A stretch of DNA of 64,000 bases, from positions 2,720,001 through 2,784,000 of the forward strand of contig NZ_OX216966.1 of the NCBI RefSeq assembly GCF_945605565.1, in the 5' to 3' direction. The DNA is from Paenibacillus dendritiformis (GTDB taxonomy: Bacteria; Bacillota; Bacilli; Paenibacillales; Paenibacillaceae). The notes beneath the pieces were generated by a model. That model ran no database searches. It was given only the letters and a program-made list of their open reading frames with translations, and was not told where the DNA came from. Of the stretch, positions 19,071 to 28,240 are shown in pieces. A program made the position numbers and the translations under genes. Positions within the stretch are counted from its first letter, which is position 1; the number at the start of each line of letters is the position of its first letter.

Positions 19071-20840
19071 ATGGAGAATCAAATCAATCAGACGAAAGGC
19101 TCGATAGGCAATTGGCGGCAATTTCTGAATCTCATTAATGAGACCAAGCCGTCCAAGCTCATGTTATTCGTCGCTTTGCTGATGAGCATCGGCGGGGCGG
19201 CCGTATCGCTCGTCATTCCGATGTTCACCAAGGGGATGGTGGACAACTTCGCCATGTCGCAGTTGGATACGATGCAGATTGCAGCGTTGGCGATCGCGTT
19301 TATTGTCCAGACGGTGGCCGCCGGCTTGTCCATCTATATGCTCAATCTTATCGGACAACGCGTCGTTGCGGGGTTGCGAGACCGGCTATGGAAGAAGATG
19401 CTGGTGCTCCCGGTGTCCTACTATGACCAGAACAAGACGGGCGAGACGGTCAGCCGCATTACGAATGATACGGGGATTGTAAAAGGGTTCATAACGGAGC
19501 ATCTGTCCAGCTTCTTCACCGGCATCATCTCCGTCATTGGCTCGCTCATTGTACTGTTGTATCTCGATTGGCAAATGACGGTCATTATGCTCCTCGTTAT
19601 ACCGCTCGCCGCATTGGTGCTGTTCCCGCTTGGCAAGCAAATGTTCAACATATCCAAAGGATTGCAGGATGAGACGGCTTCTTTCACGGCCGTATTAAGT
19701 CAGGTGCTGTCGGAAATACGACTGGTGAAAGCATCCAATGCCGAAGCGAGGGAATACGAGAACGGGCGCAAGGCCATTACCCGTCTGCTTCGCTTCGGCA
19801 TTAAGGAAGGCGTCGTGCAGGCGTTGATTTCGCCCATTATGTCGTTCGTGCTTATGGTGCTGCTTGTCGTCATTATTGGCTACGGCGGCATGCGCGTATC
19901 GTCCGGGGTGCTGACCGCAGGCGAACTGGTCGCCTTCATTTTGTACCTGATTCAGATTGTGATGCCGATGAGCCAGTTGTCCATGTTTTTCACGCAGCTT
20001 CAAAAGGCGATTGGTGCAACCGATCATATGATTGCGATTTTACAGGCGCCGGAAGAAGATCCTATGCATGGGAAAGAGGCCGGACAGGCGAATTTGCCGA
20101 TTCATGCGGAGCATGTGCACTTTGCATATGCCGAAGGAGAGCCTATACTTGAAGACGTAAGCTTTACGATCAGTCCGGGCAAGGTAACGGCTATTGTCGG
20201 GCCTAGCGGGAGCGGCAAGACAACGCTGTTTTCCCTCATCGAGCGATTCTACTTGCCAACTTCCGGTGTCATCAAGCTGGGGAACGACGACATTAATGAC
20301 TTCTCGCTGCATTCCTGGCGCGCTCTGATTGGCTATGTGTCGCAAGAGAGCCCGCTGATTGACGGGACGATTCGAGATAATATTTGTTACGGAATGAATC
20401 GGGATGTAACGGAAGAGGAGCTGAAGCGGGCCGCCGCAATGGCTTATGCGGACAGCTTCATTGAAGAACTGACCGACGGATACGATACGGAAGTGGGCGA
20501 GCGCGGCATGAAGCTGTCAGGCGGACAGCGCCAACGGATTGCCATCGCGCGGGCGCTGCTTCGCAATCCGCGCATCCTGATGCTGGATGAGGCGACGTCG
20601 AGCTTGGACAGCAAGTCCGAGATTGTCGTTCAGAAGGCGTTGAACAATCTGATGAAGGGACGGACGACGCTGGTCATTGCCCACCGGCTGTCCACTGTCG
20701 TTGACGCGGATCAGATTTTGTTCATCGACAAAGGCAAGCTGACAGGCTGCGGCACGCATGAACAACTGTTGGAGAGCCATTCCATGTACCGGGAGTTCGC
20801 AACGCAGCAGCTCAAAATTCAGGAGCAGCATGGGGCTTAA
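19071..20840 (+). CDS. ABC exporter half-transporter, BmrA-like
   Basis: 589-residue fused permease/ATPase that should act as a homodimer exporting drugs or lipids. Six transmembrane helices (about 25-320) contain [18 protein letters not shown] and [14 protein letters not shown], closely like Bacillus BmrA. The ATPase has Walker [10 protein letters not shown], signature [15 protein letters not shown] and Walker [17 protein letters not shown] at 19062 is in frame, but the ATG at 19071 is better spaced from AGAGGAG. A two-component system follows and may form one operon with it, as is common for stress-inducible exporters. Confidence 0.92.
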   Translation: MENQINQTKGSIGNWRQFLNLINETKPSKLMLFVALLMSIGGAAVSLVIPMFTKGMVDNFAMSQLDTMQIAALAIAFIVQTVAAGLSIYMLNLIGQRVVAGLRDRLWKKMLVLPVSYYDQNKTGETVSRITNDTGIVKGFITEHLSSFFTGIISVIGSLIVLLYLDWQMTVIMLLVIPLAALVLFPLGKQMFNISKGLQDETASFTAVLSQVLSEIRLVKASNAEAREYENGRKAITRLLRFGIKEGVVQALISPIMSFVLMVLLVVIIGYGGMRVSSGVLTAGELVAFILYLIQIVMPMSQLSMFFTQLQKAIGATDHMIAILQAPEEDPMHGKEAGQANLPIHAEHVHFAYAEGEPILEDVSFTISPGKVTAIVGPSGSGKTTLFSLIERFYLPTSGVIKLGNDDINDFSLHSWRALIGYVSQESPLIDGTIRDNICYGMNRDVTEEELKRAAAMAYADSFIEELTDGYDTEVGERGMKLSGGQRQRIAIARALLRNPRILMLDEATSSLDSKSEIVVQKALNNLMKGRTTLVIAHRLSTVVDADQILFIDKGKLTGCGTHEQLLESHSMYREFATQQLKIQEQHGA

Positions 20841-20884
20841 ATTTCGATAACGACCTATCAACGAGAAAGGCGGTATTGTTCGAG

Positions 20885-21559
20885 ATGGCAACCATTCTTG
20901 TCGTAGATGACGATCCTCATATTCGCGAATTTGTCACCGTATTATTGCAGAAGGAGGGCTTCCGGACGACGGAAGCCTCTGACGGCGTGGAGGCGCTCCG
21001 TCTTATGGAGTCGGACAGAGCCGATCTTGTCGTACTCGATATCATGATGCCGAATATGGATGGATGGGAACTATGCCGCGAGCTGAAGGCGCTGCATGAT
21101 ATTCCGCTGTTGATGCTGACTGCCAAGGGAGACACATCGCAGAAGGTGAAAGGCTTCAATCTGGGAACCGACGATTATTTGGTGAAGCCGTTCGAGCCGA
21201 TGGAATTGGTCGTGCGGGTCAGGGCGCTGCTGAGAAGGTACCAGATTGCGGCATCGCAGATTGTTCATATCGGCCGGGTGGTGGTGAACCGCCAGACATT
21301 CGAGATCACCTCGGGAAGCGAGAAATTCACCTTACCGTTGAAGGAATTCGAGCTGCTCTTCAAGCTGGGCGGTGTTCCCGGCAGGACATGCTCCAGAGAG
21401 CAGCTAATTGAAGAAATATGGGGCTATGATTATGAGGGGAACGAGCGGACGCTGGACGTACACATTAACCGCCTGCGCGAGCGATTCTCCGCTAGCGAGC
21501 ACGGCTTCCGGATCAAGACCATTCGCGGGCTTGGTTATCGGCTAGAGGTGCTCGAATGA
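20885..21559 (+). CDS. OmpR-family response regulator
   Basis: 224-residue response regulator. The receiver domain has an acidic DDD cluster near residue 8, phospho-acceptor Asp52 in VVLDIMMPNMDGW and Lys101 in LVKPFEP. The C-terminal winged helix ends with TIRGLGYRLEV. I chose the ATG at 20885 (MATILVVDDD). A TTG nine bases upstream is in frame and closer to the AAAGGCGG element, so the start is uncertain by three codons. The stop overlaps the kinase start by 4 bp (ATGA). Confidence 0.93.
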   Translation: MATILVVDDDPHIREFVTVLLQKEGFRTTEASDGVEALRLMESDRADLVVLDIMMPNMDGWELCRELKALHDIPLLMLTAKGDTSQKVKGFNLGTDDYLVKPFEPMELVVRVRALLRRYQIAASQIVHIGRVVVNRQTFEITSGSEKFTLPLKEFELLFKLGGVPGRTCSREQLIEEIWGYDYEGNERTLDVHINRLRERFSASEHGFRIKTIRGLGYRLEVLE

Positions 21560-22701
21560 GGCTGCCCGAACGATTGAAAAGGTTCAAGACAACGAAGACG
21601 TGGAGAAAGATTAAGTTCATAGGCAGCATTGTCGTCATCCTGTTGTTCATGTACGCGTCATGGTCGATTGCCTATCTCATCAATCCGATACTGCTAAGGT
21701 GGTTCGGATGGGAATTGACGGAATACGGGGCCTTTCTCATGACAGGGACGGTAGGTTTCCTGATTCTGTGGGCTATAATCGGGATCTTTATGCCTTTTGC
21801 GCGCAATAAGTATCTCCTCTTCTATCATTCCATCATCGACGCCGTCAACCGGATTTCCAAGGGAGATTTCGATGTGACGATCAAGATGAATGAAGATTTT
21901 GAACATGAATACGGCATGCTGATCGACAGCATCAACAAGATGGCTGGCGAGCTGGGGGTAATGGAGAAGATGCGCCAGGAATTTATTTCGAATGTGTCCC
22001 ATGAGATTCAATCGCCGCTTACGTCGATTCGCGGATTTGCCCATGCCTTGCAAAATGACGAATTGAGCGAGAAGGAGCGTCAGCATTACTTGCAGATTAT
22101 CGAGATGGAAACGACAAGACTGTCCAAGTTAAGCGACAATTTGCTGAGGCTGACGTCCTTGGAATCAGAGCATCATCCGATCAAGCCTCAATCGTATCGC
22201 CTGGATCAGCAATTGCGCAATCTCGTATTGGCGAGTGAACCGCAGTGGGCTGCCAAAGCATTGGATGTCGAGTTGAACCTGGATAACGTTCATATTACGG
22301 CAGATGAGGATATGCTGAGCCAGGTGTGGGTCAATCTGATTCATAATGCCATCAAGTTCACGCCGGAGAGGGGCTTCATTCACATCGGACTGACGGTGCG
22401 CGAGCCCTATGTTGAAGTGAGGATTGAAGATAGCGGCATTGGAATCGATAAGGAGCATATCCCGCATCTGTTCGAGCGATTCTTCAAGGCCGATGTGTCC
22501 CGCAACCGGATGCAAGGAGGCAGCGGCTTGGGGCTATCCATCGTGCAAAAGATTGTTCAGCTCCATCAAGGAACGATTGCCGTGAGCAGCGAGAGAGGAA
22601 GCGGGTCTGTCTTTTGCGTGAAGCTGCCGCTGCATATGTCGGACCGCTATCAACAGGTTGAAAAAGAAGCGTACGCTAACCGTTGGGGGAACGGCGAATA
22701 A
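21556..22701 (+). CDS. Sensor histidine kinase
   Basis: 381-residue partner of the preceding response regulator. Two transmembrane helices (about 22-42 and 59-79) with a very short extracellular loop point to sensing within the membrane or through the adjacent exporter. A HAMP-like linker follows (about 80-135), then FISNVSHEIQSPLTSI with His149 as the predicted phosphorylation site. The ATPase domain shows NLIHNAIKF, EDSGIGI and GGSGLGLSI. Confidence 0.93.
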   Translation: MRLPERLKRFKTTKTWRKIKFIGSIVVILLFMYASWSIAYLINPILLRWFGWELTEYGAFLMTGTVGFLILWAIIGIFMPFARNKYLLFYHSIIDAVNRISKGDFDVTIKMNEDFEHEYGMLIDSINKMAGELGVMEKMRQEFISNVSHEIQSPLTSIRGFAHALQNDELSEKERQHYLQIIEMETTRLSKLSDNLLRLTSLESEHHPIKPQSYRLDQQLRNLVLASEPQWAAKALDVELNLDNVHITADEDMLSQVWVNLIHNAIKFTPERGFIHIGLTVREPYVEVRIEDSGIGIDKEHIPHLFERFFKADVSRNRMQGGSGLGLSIVQKIVQLHQGTIAVSSERGSGSVFCVKLPLHMSDRYQQVEKEAYANRWGNGE

Positions 22702-22736
22702 CCGAACTGATGATGAGCCGGTATAAAATATCGGCA

Positions 22737-22776
22737 TGACCATGCCCGATCCGGTAGCCCAGATCGGGCATGGTCA
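22737..22776. terminator. 15-bp perfect inverted repeat between convergent genes
   Basis: TGACCATGCCCGATC pairs perfectly with GATCGGGCATGGTCA around a 10-nt loop. It lies between the convergent kinase and glycerophosphodiesterase genes and probably ends both transcripts, although neither side has a strong T-run. Confidence 0.6.
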
Positions 22777-22798
22777 CGAGGAATCAGGTGCCAGCCAT

Positions 22799-23509
22799 TT
22801 ATCCCAGTTGATCCGGCACGTTGGAGAAGATGCCGTCGATGCCGGCTTGCCGCAGCATGGCGGCCCACTCCGGCCGATCGACGGTGTAGGCGTACACCTT
22901 GCAGCCTGCCCCATGGCATTCCGCGATGAAGTCCGCGCCTGCGAACGAAAAATGGGGATGGACGCTGTAGACCGGGAAGGGCAGCGACTGGATATATTGC
23001 CCCGGACGGTAGAGGCGATCGGCCATTAGCATGCCGAGCTTCACGCCGGGCTCCAGGCGGGCTATCTTATCCAGCGCCTGATGGTCGAAGGAAGAGACGA
23101 TAATCCGATCCAGCAGGCCGCGCTTCTTCACGGCATCGAGAAGCTTTTGTTCAATTCCGTCATAGAAGAACGGGATGTTCTTAATCTCGATGTTGGTGAT
23201 CAGATCCTGGTCCTGCACCAGATCGAGGTATTCCTCAAGCAGCGGAATCCGTTCCTCCGTGAAGTCCCTGTGGAACCAGCTTCCCGCGTCAAGCGCGCGC
23301 AGTTCCTCCCAAGTCAGGTCCGCGATATAGCCCTGGCCCGACGTCGTGCGGGCGACATTTTCATCATGGATAATGACGAGCCGGCCGTCCTTCGTCTGTT
23401 GAATATCGAGCTCGATGCCGGCACAGCCGCGATCGATTGCCGCCCGAAAAGCGGCCATCGTATTTTCCGGCGCATATCCCGATGCGCCCCGGTGGGCAAA
23501 TATGAACAT
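22799..23509 (-). CDS. Glycerophosphodiester phosphodiesterase (GDPD/UgpQ-like)
   Basis: Hydrolyses glycerophosphodiesters to glycerol-3-phosphate and an alcohol. 236-residue TIM barrel with the family motifs FAHRGASGYAPENTM, ELDIQQTKDGRLVIIHD and NIEIK. No signal peptide is evident, so it should act in the cytoplasm on imported substrate. I chose the ATG at 23509 because AGGGGG lies nine bases upstream; a longer frame begins about 20 codons earlier without a ribosome-binding site. It is the last gene of the minus-strand ugp cluster, 81 bp after the binding-protein gene. Confidence 0.92.
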   Translation of the reverse strand: MFIFAHRGASGYAPENTMAAFRAAIDRGCAGIELDIQQTKDGRLVIIHDENVARTTSGQGYIADLTWEELRALDAGSWFHRDFTEERIPLLEEYLDLVQDQDLITNIEIKNIPFFYDGIEQKLLDAVKKRGLLDRIIVSSFDHQALDKIARLEPGVKLGMLMADRLYRPGQYIQSLPFPVYSVHPHFSFAGADFIAECHGAGCKVYAYTVDRPEWAAMLRQAGIDGIFSNVPDQLG

Positions 23510-23590
23510 GTTCGCCAACCCCCTGTTCATGATGGAGGCGGACAGGGAAGCGGAGGTCATTCTCCGCATCCTTGCCCGCCGGTTTATGGT

Positions 23591-24928
23591 TTATTTCGGC
23601 GCGTTCACCTTGTTGTCCTCTTCGATGAGCTTGTCGATTTTCGCGGTCAAGTCATCAACGGCCTTCTGCGGAGCGTCTCCCTGGTAGAGCTTCTCGATCG
23701 CTGTCGCGACTTCGTTGCGCGTCTCCGGGAAGACGGAGATCAGCGCTCCGCGGGTAGCGGAACCAATCTTCGTATTCTGGAGCTGCTTCACGGTCGTAAG
23801 GAACTGCGGCGCCTGCTCGTATTTCTCCTTCAAGACCGGTTCTTCATGCGCCGCTTTCGTGATCGGGAAATATCCGGTGCCCGCCGCCCATTCGGCCTGA
23901 ACGGCAGGGGTCGTTACATATTTCATGAAGTCCCAGGCCGCTTCCTTCTCTTCTTCGGCGACGCTGTTCATCAGCCAGAGCGAAGCGCCGCCTACGATGA
24001 CGCCGTTCGCCTCCTTGCCGTCCGGCGTCGGCAGGAACCCCGTGCCGACCTCGAAGGGCGAAGCCTGCATCACGCCCGCAATGCCCGCGGTCGAGTCCAT
24101 ATACATGGCGACCTTGCCGGCGCTGAAGGCCGCACGGATGTCATCCCATTGCCGCCCATAGTTGCCGAGCGTGCCGTCCTTGTTCATATCGTCAAGCCAT
24201 TGGAAGATGCCGAGGCTTGCCGGGGAATTGAGCAGCGACTTGGTTGCGAGACTGTCGCGCCCATTGCCGTTATCCACGAAGTCGGCTCCTTGGTTGGCCA
24301 GCAATTGCTCGATGAACCAGCCGTAGATAAGCAGCGCGAACCCTTTTTCATTTTTCGCATTGTCGGTCAGCTTCTTGGCCATTTCCCGGACTTCCCCGAA
24401 GGTCTTCGGCGGCGCCTCCGGATCGAGTCCGGCCGCTTTGAATTTGTCCTTGTTGTAGATTAAGATGGCGTTCGATGTGTTGAACGGCAGCGAGTAGAGC
24501 TTGCCGTCGATTTGATAATAGCTGAGGATATTCTCCTCCCATTGGGACAGGTCGAATTTGTCTTGGTCAATCAGGTCCTGAACCGGCTGGATATAACCGC
24601 TGTTGACCATATACTTCGTTCCGATCTCCTGCACCTGCATCAGCGTCGGCGCTTCGGACGTGCCGCCCACCGCCTTGAGCTTCGTCAACGATTCCTCGTA
24701 CGAGCCTTGGAAAATCGCATCGACGAAGTATTTGTCCTGCGATGCATTGTAGTCGTCCGCCATCTTGGCGATCAGTTCCCCGGCATTGCCGCTCATGGCA
24801 TGCCAGAAGGTCACCTTGATACGTCCGTCATCCGATGTTCTCGCCTCCGAGCCGGACGAATTCGTGCAGCCGATAGCGGACAGCGACAGCACCGCCAGCA
24901 GCAGCATAACCACGCCTGCTTTCTTCAC
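23591..24928 (-). CDS. ABC transporter substrate-binding lipoprotein, UgpB-like
   Basis: Extracellular solute-binding protein of family 1, about 445 residues, anchored by lipid: a KKAGVVMLLLAVLSL signal and the lipobox SAIGC. The body starts VTFWHAMSGNAGELI, a pattern typical of glycerol-3-phosphate binding proteins. The gene order permease-permease-binding protein-phosphodiesterase supports glycerol-3-phosphate or glycerophosphodiesters as substrate. The start is taken at the GTG that gives an MKKAGV-type N-terminus, eight bases after GAGGGGG; an ATG two codons earlier is too close to that site. Confidence 0.87.
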   Translation of the reverse strand: MKKAGVVMLLLAVLSLSAIGCTNSSGSEARTSDDGRIKVTFWHAMSGNAGELIAKMADDYNASQDKYFVDAIFQGSYEESLTKLKAVGGTSEAPTLMQVQEIGTKYMVNSGYIQPVQDLIDQDKFDLSQWEENILSYYQIDGKLYSLPFNTSNAILIYNKDKFKAAGLDPEAPPKTFGEVREMAKKLTDNAKNEKGFALLIYGWFIEQLLANQGADFVDNGNGRDSLATKSLLNSPASLGIFQWLDDMNKDGTLGNYGRQWDDIRAAFSAGKVAMYMDSTAGIAGVMQASPFEVGTGFLPTPDGKEANGVIVGGASLWLMNSVAEEEKEAAWDFMKYVTTPAVQAEWAAGTGYFPITKAAHEEPVLKEKYEQAPQFLTTVKQLQNTKIGSATRGALISVFPETRNEVATAIEKLYQGDAPQKAVDDLTAKIDKLIEEDNKVNAPK

Positions 24929-24982
24929 TTGCATATCCCCCTCGCGAAATTTTATCGATTGCGACAAGCCATGCTGATGAAT

Positions 24983-25804
24983 CTATCCTTTTAATGCCCC
25001 GGACATCAAGCCGCGCTTGAGCTGCTTGAGGCTGAGGAACAAGAAAAGCAAGGTTGGCACGAGCACGATGACGACGCCGGCCATGACGACAGGCCAATTC
25101 GTGTTCGTCTCCTGGGCCTGCATCATCTTCAAGCCGATCTGCACGGTGCGGACGGAATTGTTGGTCGTCGTCAGCAGCGGCCATAGATACATGTTCCAGG
25201 TCGTCAAAAACCCGTAGACGCCGAGCGCGCTCAGCATCGGCAGGGACAGCGGAACGACGAATGACACCAGATAGCGCAGCCGGCCGCAGCCTTCCAATTG
25301 AGCGGATTCATGCAGCTCCTGCGGCAGCGTCAGAAAATGCTGGCGGAGCAGAAACACGCCGAAAGCCAGCGCGAAGAACGGCATCGACAAGCCTTGATAT
25401 GTATTGACCCAGTTCAGGCCGACGATGGTCAAATAGTTCGGAATCATCGTCGCTTCCCACGGAATCATCATCGTTGAAATCAACAGGAAGAACACGAAGT
25501 TGCGGCCTTTGAACGGAATAAACACGATGGCGTAGGCCGCCAGGCTGCATACGATGATCTGGCCGATCATGACGGTGAGCGAGACGATCAGGCTGTTCAC
25601 CATGAACTTGAGCAGCGGCACGCTCTTGAGCGCCATCGTGAAATTGTCGAATACGAAGCTGGCAGGGAACAGCTTGCCGGTCATAATCTCCTCGGTCGTC
25701 ATCAGGCTGGCGAGGAGAGCATAGACGATCGGGAAGAACATGAGGCCAGCCGCCGCCAGCAGCAATATGTAGAACACCCATTTCTGGTAGAGCGCCATTT
25801 TCAT
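24983..25804 (-). CDS. ABC transporter permease, UgpE-like
   Basis: 273-residue inner-membrane permease of the carbohydrate uptake family 1 type (MalG/UgpE). About six transmembrane helices; the EAA loop is visible as ELHESAQLEGCGRLRYLVSFVVPLS near residues 185-210. Its ATG overlaps the TGA of the upstream permease gene (ATGA), so translation is coupled. No ATPase gene is present in the cluster, so a shared ATPase such as an MsmX- or UgpC-type protein encoded elsewhere must power it. Confidence 0.9.
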   Translation of the reverse strand: MKMALYQKWVFYILLLAAAGLMFFPIVYALLASLMTTEEIMTGKLFPASFVFDNFTMALKSVPLLKFMVNSLIVSLTVMIGQIIVCSLAAYAIVFIPFKGRNFVFFLLISTMMIPWEATMIPNYLTIVGLNWVNTYQGLSMPFFALAFGVFLLRQHFLTLPQELHESAQLEGCGRLRYLVSFVVPLSLPMLSALGVYGFLTTWNMYLWPLLTTTNNSVRTVQIGLKMMQAQETNTNWPVVMAGVVIVLVPTLLFLFLSLKQLKRGLMSGALKG

Positions 25805-26709
25805 TGATAATGCACCTTCTTTTCGCCGACTTTGAACTGAATCAGCGTCGCCAGCAGGACGATCAGGAACAGAATAATCGCTTGCGCGCTCGCGATGCCG
25901 AATTTGTAGTGAATAAAGGCGTTCTGATAAATGGAATACACAATGAGATTGGTGGATTCTGCAGGTCCGCCCTTGGTCAGGATGTCGATCTGGCCGAACG
26001 ATTGAAAGGAATGGATGACAGTCACGATGATGACAAAAAACAGGGTCGGCGAGACCATCGGCAGCGTAATGCGGAACAAGCGGGACCAATAGCCGGCCCC
26101 GTCAATGCGGGCGCTCTCGTAAATGTCCTCGGGTATGCTCTGCAGCCCGCCGAGCAGGATGATGTAATTGAAGCCGACACCCATCCAGATGCTCGTCGCC
26201 GCGATAGAGATCAGCGCCCACTTCGGATCGGTGAGCCAATGAATCGGAGGCAGTCCTATCCAATCCAGCACATGGTTCAGGAACCCGATGCTGGGATGGA
26301 ACAGGAACAGAAAGATCATCGAGCCTGCGGCCACCGATACGCCGACCGTGGAAGAGAAAATAACGCGGAAAAACTCGATTCCCCGCAGCTTCTCACTTGA
26401 GATGACGGCCAGAAAGAAGGCGAAGGCAACGCCAAGCGGCACCGTATAAAGCACGAACAAGAACGTGCCGGTCATGCTTGTCAGGAAGCTGTCGGACTGG
26501 AACAGGCCGGCGTAATTATCGAAGCCGACGAACATCACCGGAACGCCGCGCGCGTTCGTGGAGAAGAAGCTGTAATAAAGCGTTTTCAACATAGGGTAAA
26601 ACGTAAAGGCCGATAAAATGATGAGCATCGGACTTAAATAGAGCAGGCCCGCTGCCAGGAGGCGCAGCGGCGAATCTTTCTTGCGGAGGGTTGTGGCAGA
26701 TGGATCCAT
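25801..26709 (-). CDS. ABC transporter permease, UgpA-like
   Basis: 302-residue permease, first gene of the operon. About six transmembrane helices, with the EAA loop IYESARIDGAGYWSRLFRITLPM. The ATG at 26709 (MDPSATTLRKK) has AAAGGGGAA ahead of it; an upstream open stretch is part of the leader. It pairs with the UgpE-like permease to form the channel. Confidence 0.9.
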   Translation of the reverse strand: MDPSATTLRKKDSPLRLLAAGLLYLSPMLIILSAFTFYPMLKTLYYSFFSTNARGVPVMFVGFDNYAGLFQSDSFLTSMTGTFLFVLYTVPLGVAFAFFLAVISSEKLRGIEFFRVIFSSTVGVSVAAGSMIFLFLFHPSIGFLNHVLDWIGLPPIHWLTDPKWALISIAATSIWMGVGFNYIILLGGLQSIPEDIYESARIDGAGYWSRLFRITLPMVSPTLFFVIIVTVIHSFQSFGQIDILTKGGPAESTNLIVYSIYQNAFIHYKFGIASAQAIILFLIVLLATLIQFKVGEKKVHYQ

Positions 26710-26744
26710 TTGACGATTCCCCTTTCTTAAGCAGCACAACGGTC

Positions 26745-26808
26745 AGAAAAAAAGAAGACCACAGAACGACCAAATGGCAGCTGCCAATTGGAACAAGCGT
26801 GGTCTTCT
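26745..26808 (-). terminator. Intrinsic terminator in the leader of the ugp operon (candidate GlpP target)
   Basis: On the minus strand AGAAGACCAC pairs with GTGGTCTTCT (10 bp), enclosing an inner, nearly perfect CCAATTGGCAG/CTGCCATTTGG stem, followed by seven T. It lies between the promoter (26844-26872) and the first gene (26709), so transcription should stop before the operon unless it is antiterminated. A CCGGTTTC/GAAACGG hairpin just upstream (about 26810-26826) could be the competing or protein-bound element. Confidence 0.8.
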
Positions 26809-26843
26809 CCGTTTCCCGAAACCGGAATATTAACTTGCATCCC

Positions 26844-26872
26844 AGTATAAGTCACACAATATTAAAAATCAA
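26844..26872 (-). promoter_or_regulatory. Promoter of the ugp operon
   Basis: Read on the minus strand: TTGATT (26872-26867) and TATACT (26849-26844) with a 17-bp spacer. The expected start near 26836 gives a leader of about 127 nt. Confidence 0.75.
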
Positions 26873-26926
26873 TACAAATTATGGTTGTTTGATGTGATAT
26901 TTGCGCTTGACGCGATGGCGGGGATG

Positions 26927-26955
26927 TTGACGGGACGGCGGGAGGGCATTACGAT
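26927..26955 (+). promoter_or_regulatory. Promoter of glpP
   Basis: TTGACG at 26927-26932 and TACGAT at 26950-26955 with a 17-bp spacer, 67 bp ahead of the glpP start. Confidence 0.55.
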
Positions 26956-27021
26956 AGCGGTAGCAGCAAGATTACCGCATAAGTGAAGAAGTAGAGCCAT
27001 AGACCGAAGGGGGAGCGAGCT

Positions 27022-27594
27022 ATGCATTTCGCCAACCAGTCCATCCTGCCGGCCGTAAGGCAGATGAAGGATATGGAAAAGCTGCTGGTCAGTCCGTTCG
27101 AATACATTGTGCTGCTGGATGTCCATATCGCGCAGCTGAAGCCTATTTTTCAGATGGTTCGTCCGCATAACAAGAAGCTGCTGCTGCATGTGGATCTGAT
27201 TCAGGGGCTGCAGAACGATAGCTACGCGGCGGAATATCTGTGTCAGGAATTTACTCCGTACGGGCTTTTGTCGACGAAGGCGAGCGTCATCATCCGCGCG
27301 AAGCAGAAGGGCGTCGTCGCCATTCAGCGCATTTTCCTGATCGACAACAGCTCCTTCGAGAAGAGCGGCGCTTTGCTGGAAAAGACGAATCCCGACTATA
27401 TCGAGGTGCTGCCGAGCCCGATGCTGCCTTATCTGAAGGAGTGGAAGACCGGACGCGACATTCCGCTTCTCGCCGGCGGCTTCATCCGGACCGAGGATGA
27501 TGTGAACAGGGCGCTCCAAGCCGGAGCCGTGGCGGTCACCACCTCCAGCCAGACGCTCTGGAAGCAGTACGCCGCCGCGGGAGCGCGTCGGTAG
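27022..27594 (+). CDS. glpP: Glycerol-3-phosphate-responsive mRNA antiterminator GlpP
   Basis: 190-residue protein closely matching Bacillus GlpP along its length: NQSILPAVRQMKDMEKLL, LHVDLIQGL, YLCQEF, AKQKGVVAIQRIFLID, PDYIEVLPSP, LAGGFIRTEDDVNRALQAGA and VTTSSQTLWKQY. In Bacillus, GlpP with glycerol-3-phosphate binds leader mRNAs of glpFK, glpD and glpTQ and prevents termination. Here it is divergent from a ugp operon whose leader carries an intrinsic terminator, which makes that operon the obvious target. GGGGGA lies ahead of the ATG. Confidence 0.94.
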   Translation: MHFANQSILPAVRQMKDMEKLLVSPFEYIVLLDVHIAQLKPIFQMVRPHNKKLLLHVDLIQGLQNDSYAAEYLCQEFTPYGLLSTKASVIIRAKQKGVVAIQRIFLIDNSSFEKSGALLEKTNPDYIEVLPSPMLPYLKEWKTGRDIPLLAGGFIRTEDDVNRALQAGAVAVTTSSQTLWKQYAAAGARR

Positions 27595-27695
27595 TCATTG
27601 GCAAGGGCGGGCCGAGGCCATCGTATAAAGTCCCCGCTTCCTACTCATGTTATAGATGACCGTCTATGAAATGATGAGATAAAGGAGGAAGGGCA

Positions 27696-27893
27696 ATGAC
27701 CAATTACCGGGACAGCCGCCGGAAGAACCATCTCAACGCCTTCGAGGAGCAACCGGATATCGTCATCGGCAAGACCAATGCGTCTGCCGGCAAGAACGAA
27801 GACGTGGAATTCTCGATCGAGCAGGCGGACGCCGACGATCTGGAGGCGCTGGAGCGCGCCAGACGAGCGGATGAACGGGCGGAACGCCCATGA
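27696..27893 (+). CDS. Small hydrophilic protein, possibly YfhD family
   Basis: 65-residue charged protein. A basic N-terminus and the acidic stretch DVEFSIEQADADDLEALERARRADERAE resemble the YfhD family of small Bacillales proteins of unknown function; I base this on pattern alone. AAAGGAGG is well placed before the ATG. Its stop overlaps the start of the next gene by 4 bp (ATGA), so both are probably real and co-translated. Confidence 0.6.
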   Translation: MTNYRDSRRKNHLNAFEEQPDIVIGKTNASAGKNEDVEFSIEQADADDLEALERARRADERAERP

Positions 27894-28084
27894 GTTACAT
27901 TGAAGTGAAATTCCAGGACGAAGCGAAGGCCGAATCATGCGGGCGCAAGCTGAACGCGCTGCGGGCGCATGCCATTCAAGTCGTTCCCCGGGAAGATGGT
28001 TATATCGTATCGGCCGATGTGAACCATGCCGTGCTGGATCAGGCATATGCCGTCATGCGCGATTACGAGGGCACGCTATTGTAA
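27890..28084 (+). CDS. Small conserved-looking protein, unknown
   Basis: 64-residue soluble protein beginning MSYIEVKFQDEAKAES. Its predicted beta-alpha-beta character and regular charged helix suggest a folded domain, but no family is recognised. It is translationally coupled to the preceding gene and followed directly by an intrinsic terminator, so the two form a short unit. Confidence 0.6.
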   Translation: MSYIEVKFQDEAKAESCGRKLNALRAHAIQVVPREDGYIVSADVNHAVLDQAYAVMRDYEGTLL

Positions 28085-28090
28085 CGGAAC

Positions 28091-28143
28091 AGAACTCCTG
28101 CGGCGAGCGGGCAAGACCGCTCGTTGTCTGGAGTTTTATTTTT
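28091..28143 (+). terminator. Intrinsic terminator
   Basis: AACTCC and GGAGTT form the outer stem and CGAGCGG/CCGCTCG the inner stem, followed by TTATTTTT. It closes the two-gene unit before prmA. Confidence 0.85.
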
Positions 28144-28152
28144 GTGTACAAT
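28124..28152 (+). promoter_or_regulatory. Possible promoter of prmA operon
   Basis: TTGTCT at 28124-28129 and TACAAT at 28147-28152 with a 17-bp spacer. It overlaps the 3' side of the preceding terminator. Confidence 0.4.
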
Positions 28153-28240
28153 AAATAGAATGTGCGGACGGTTATAAATCGTACGGGGGAACACCGTTAA
28201 ACTTGTCGGCACCGATATTATTCATAGGGGGAGTACCATC

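Noticed and set aside
24983..26089. A 368-residue version of the UgpE-like permease
   Set aside because: The first 95 codons lie within the ugpA-like gene in another frame; the ATGA overlap at 25804 is the natural start.
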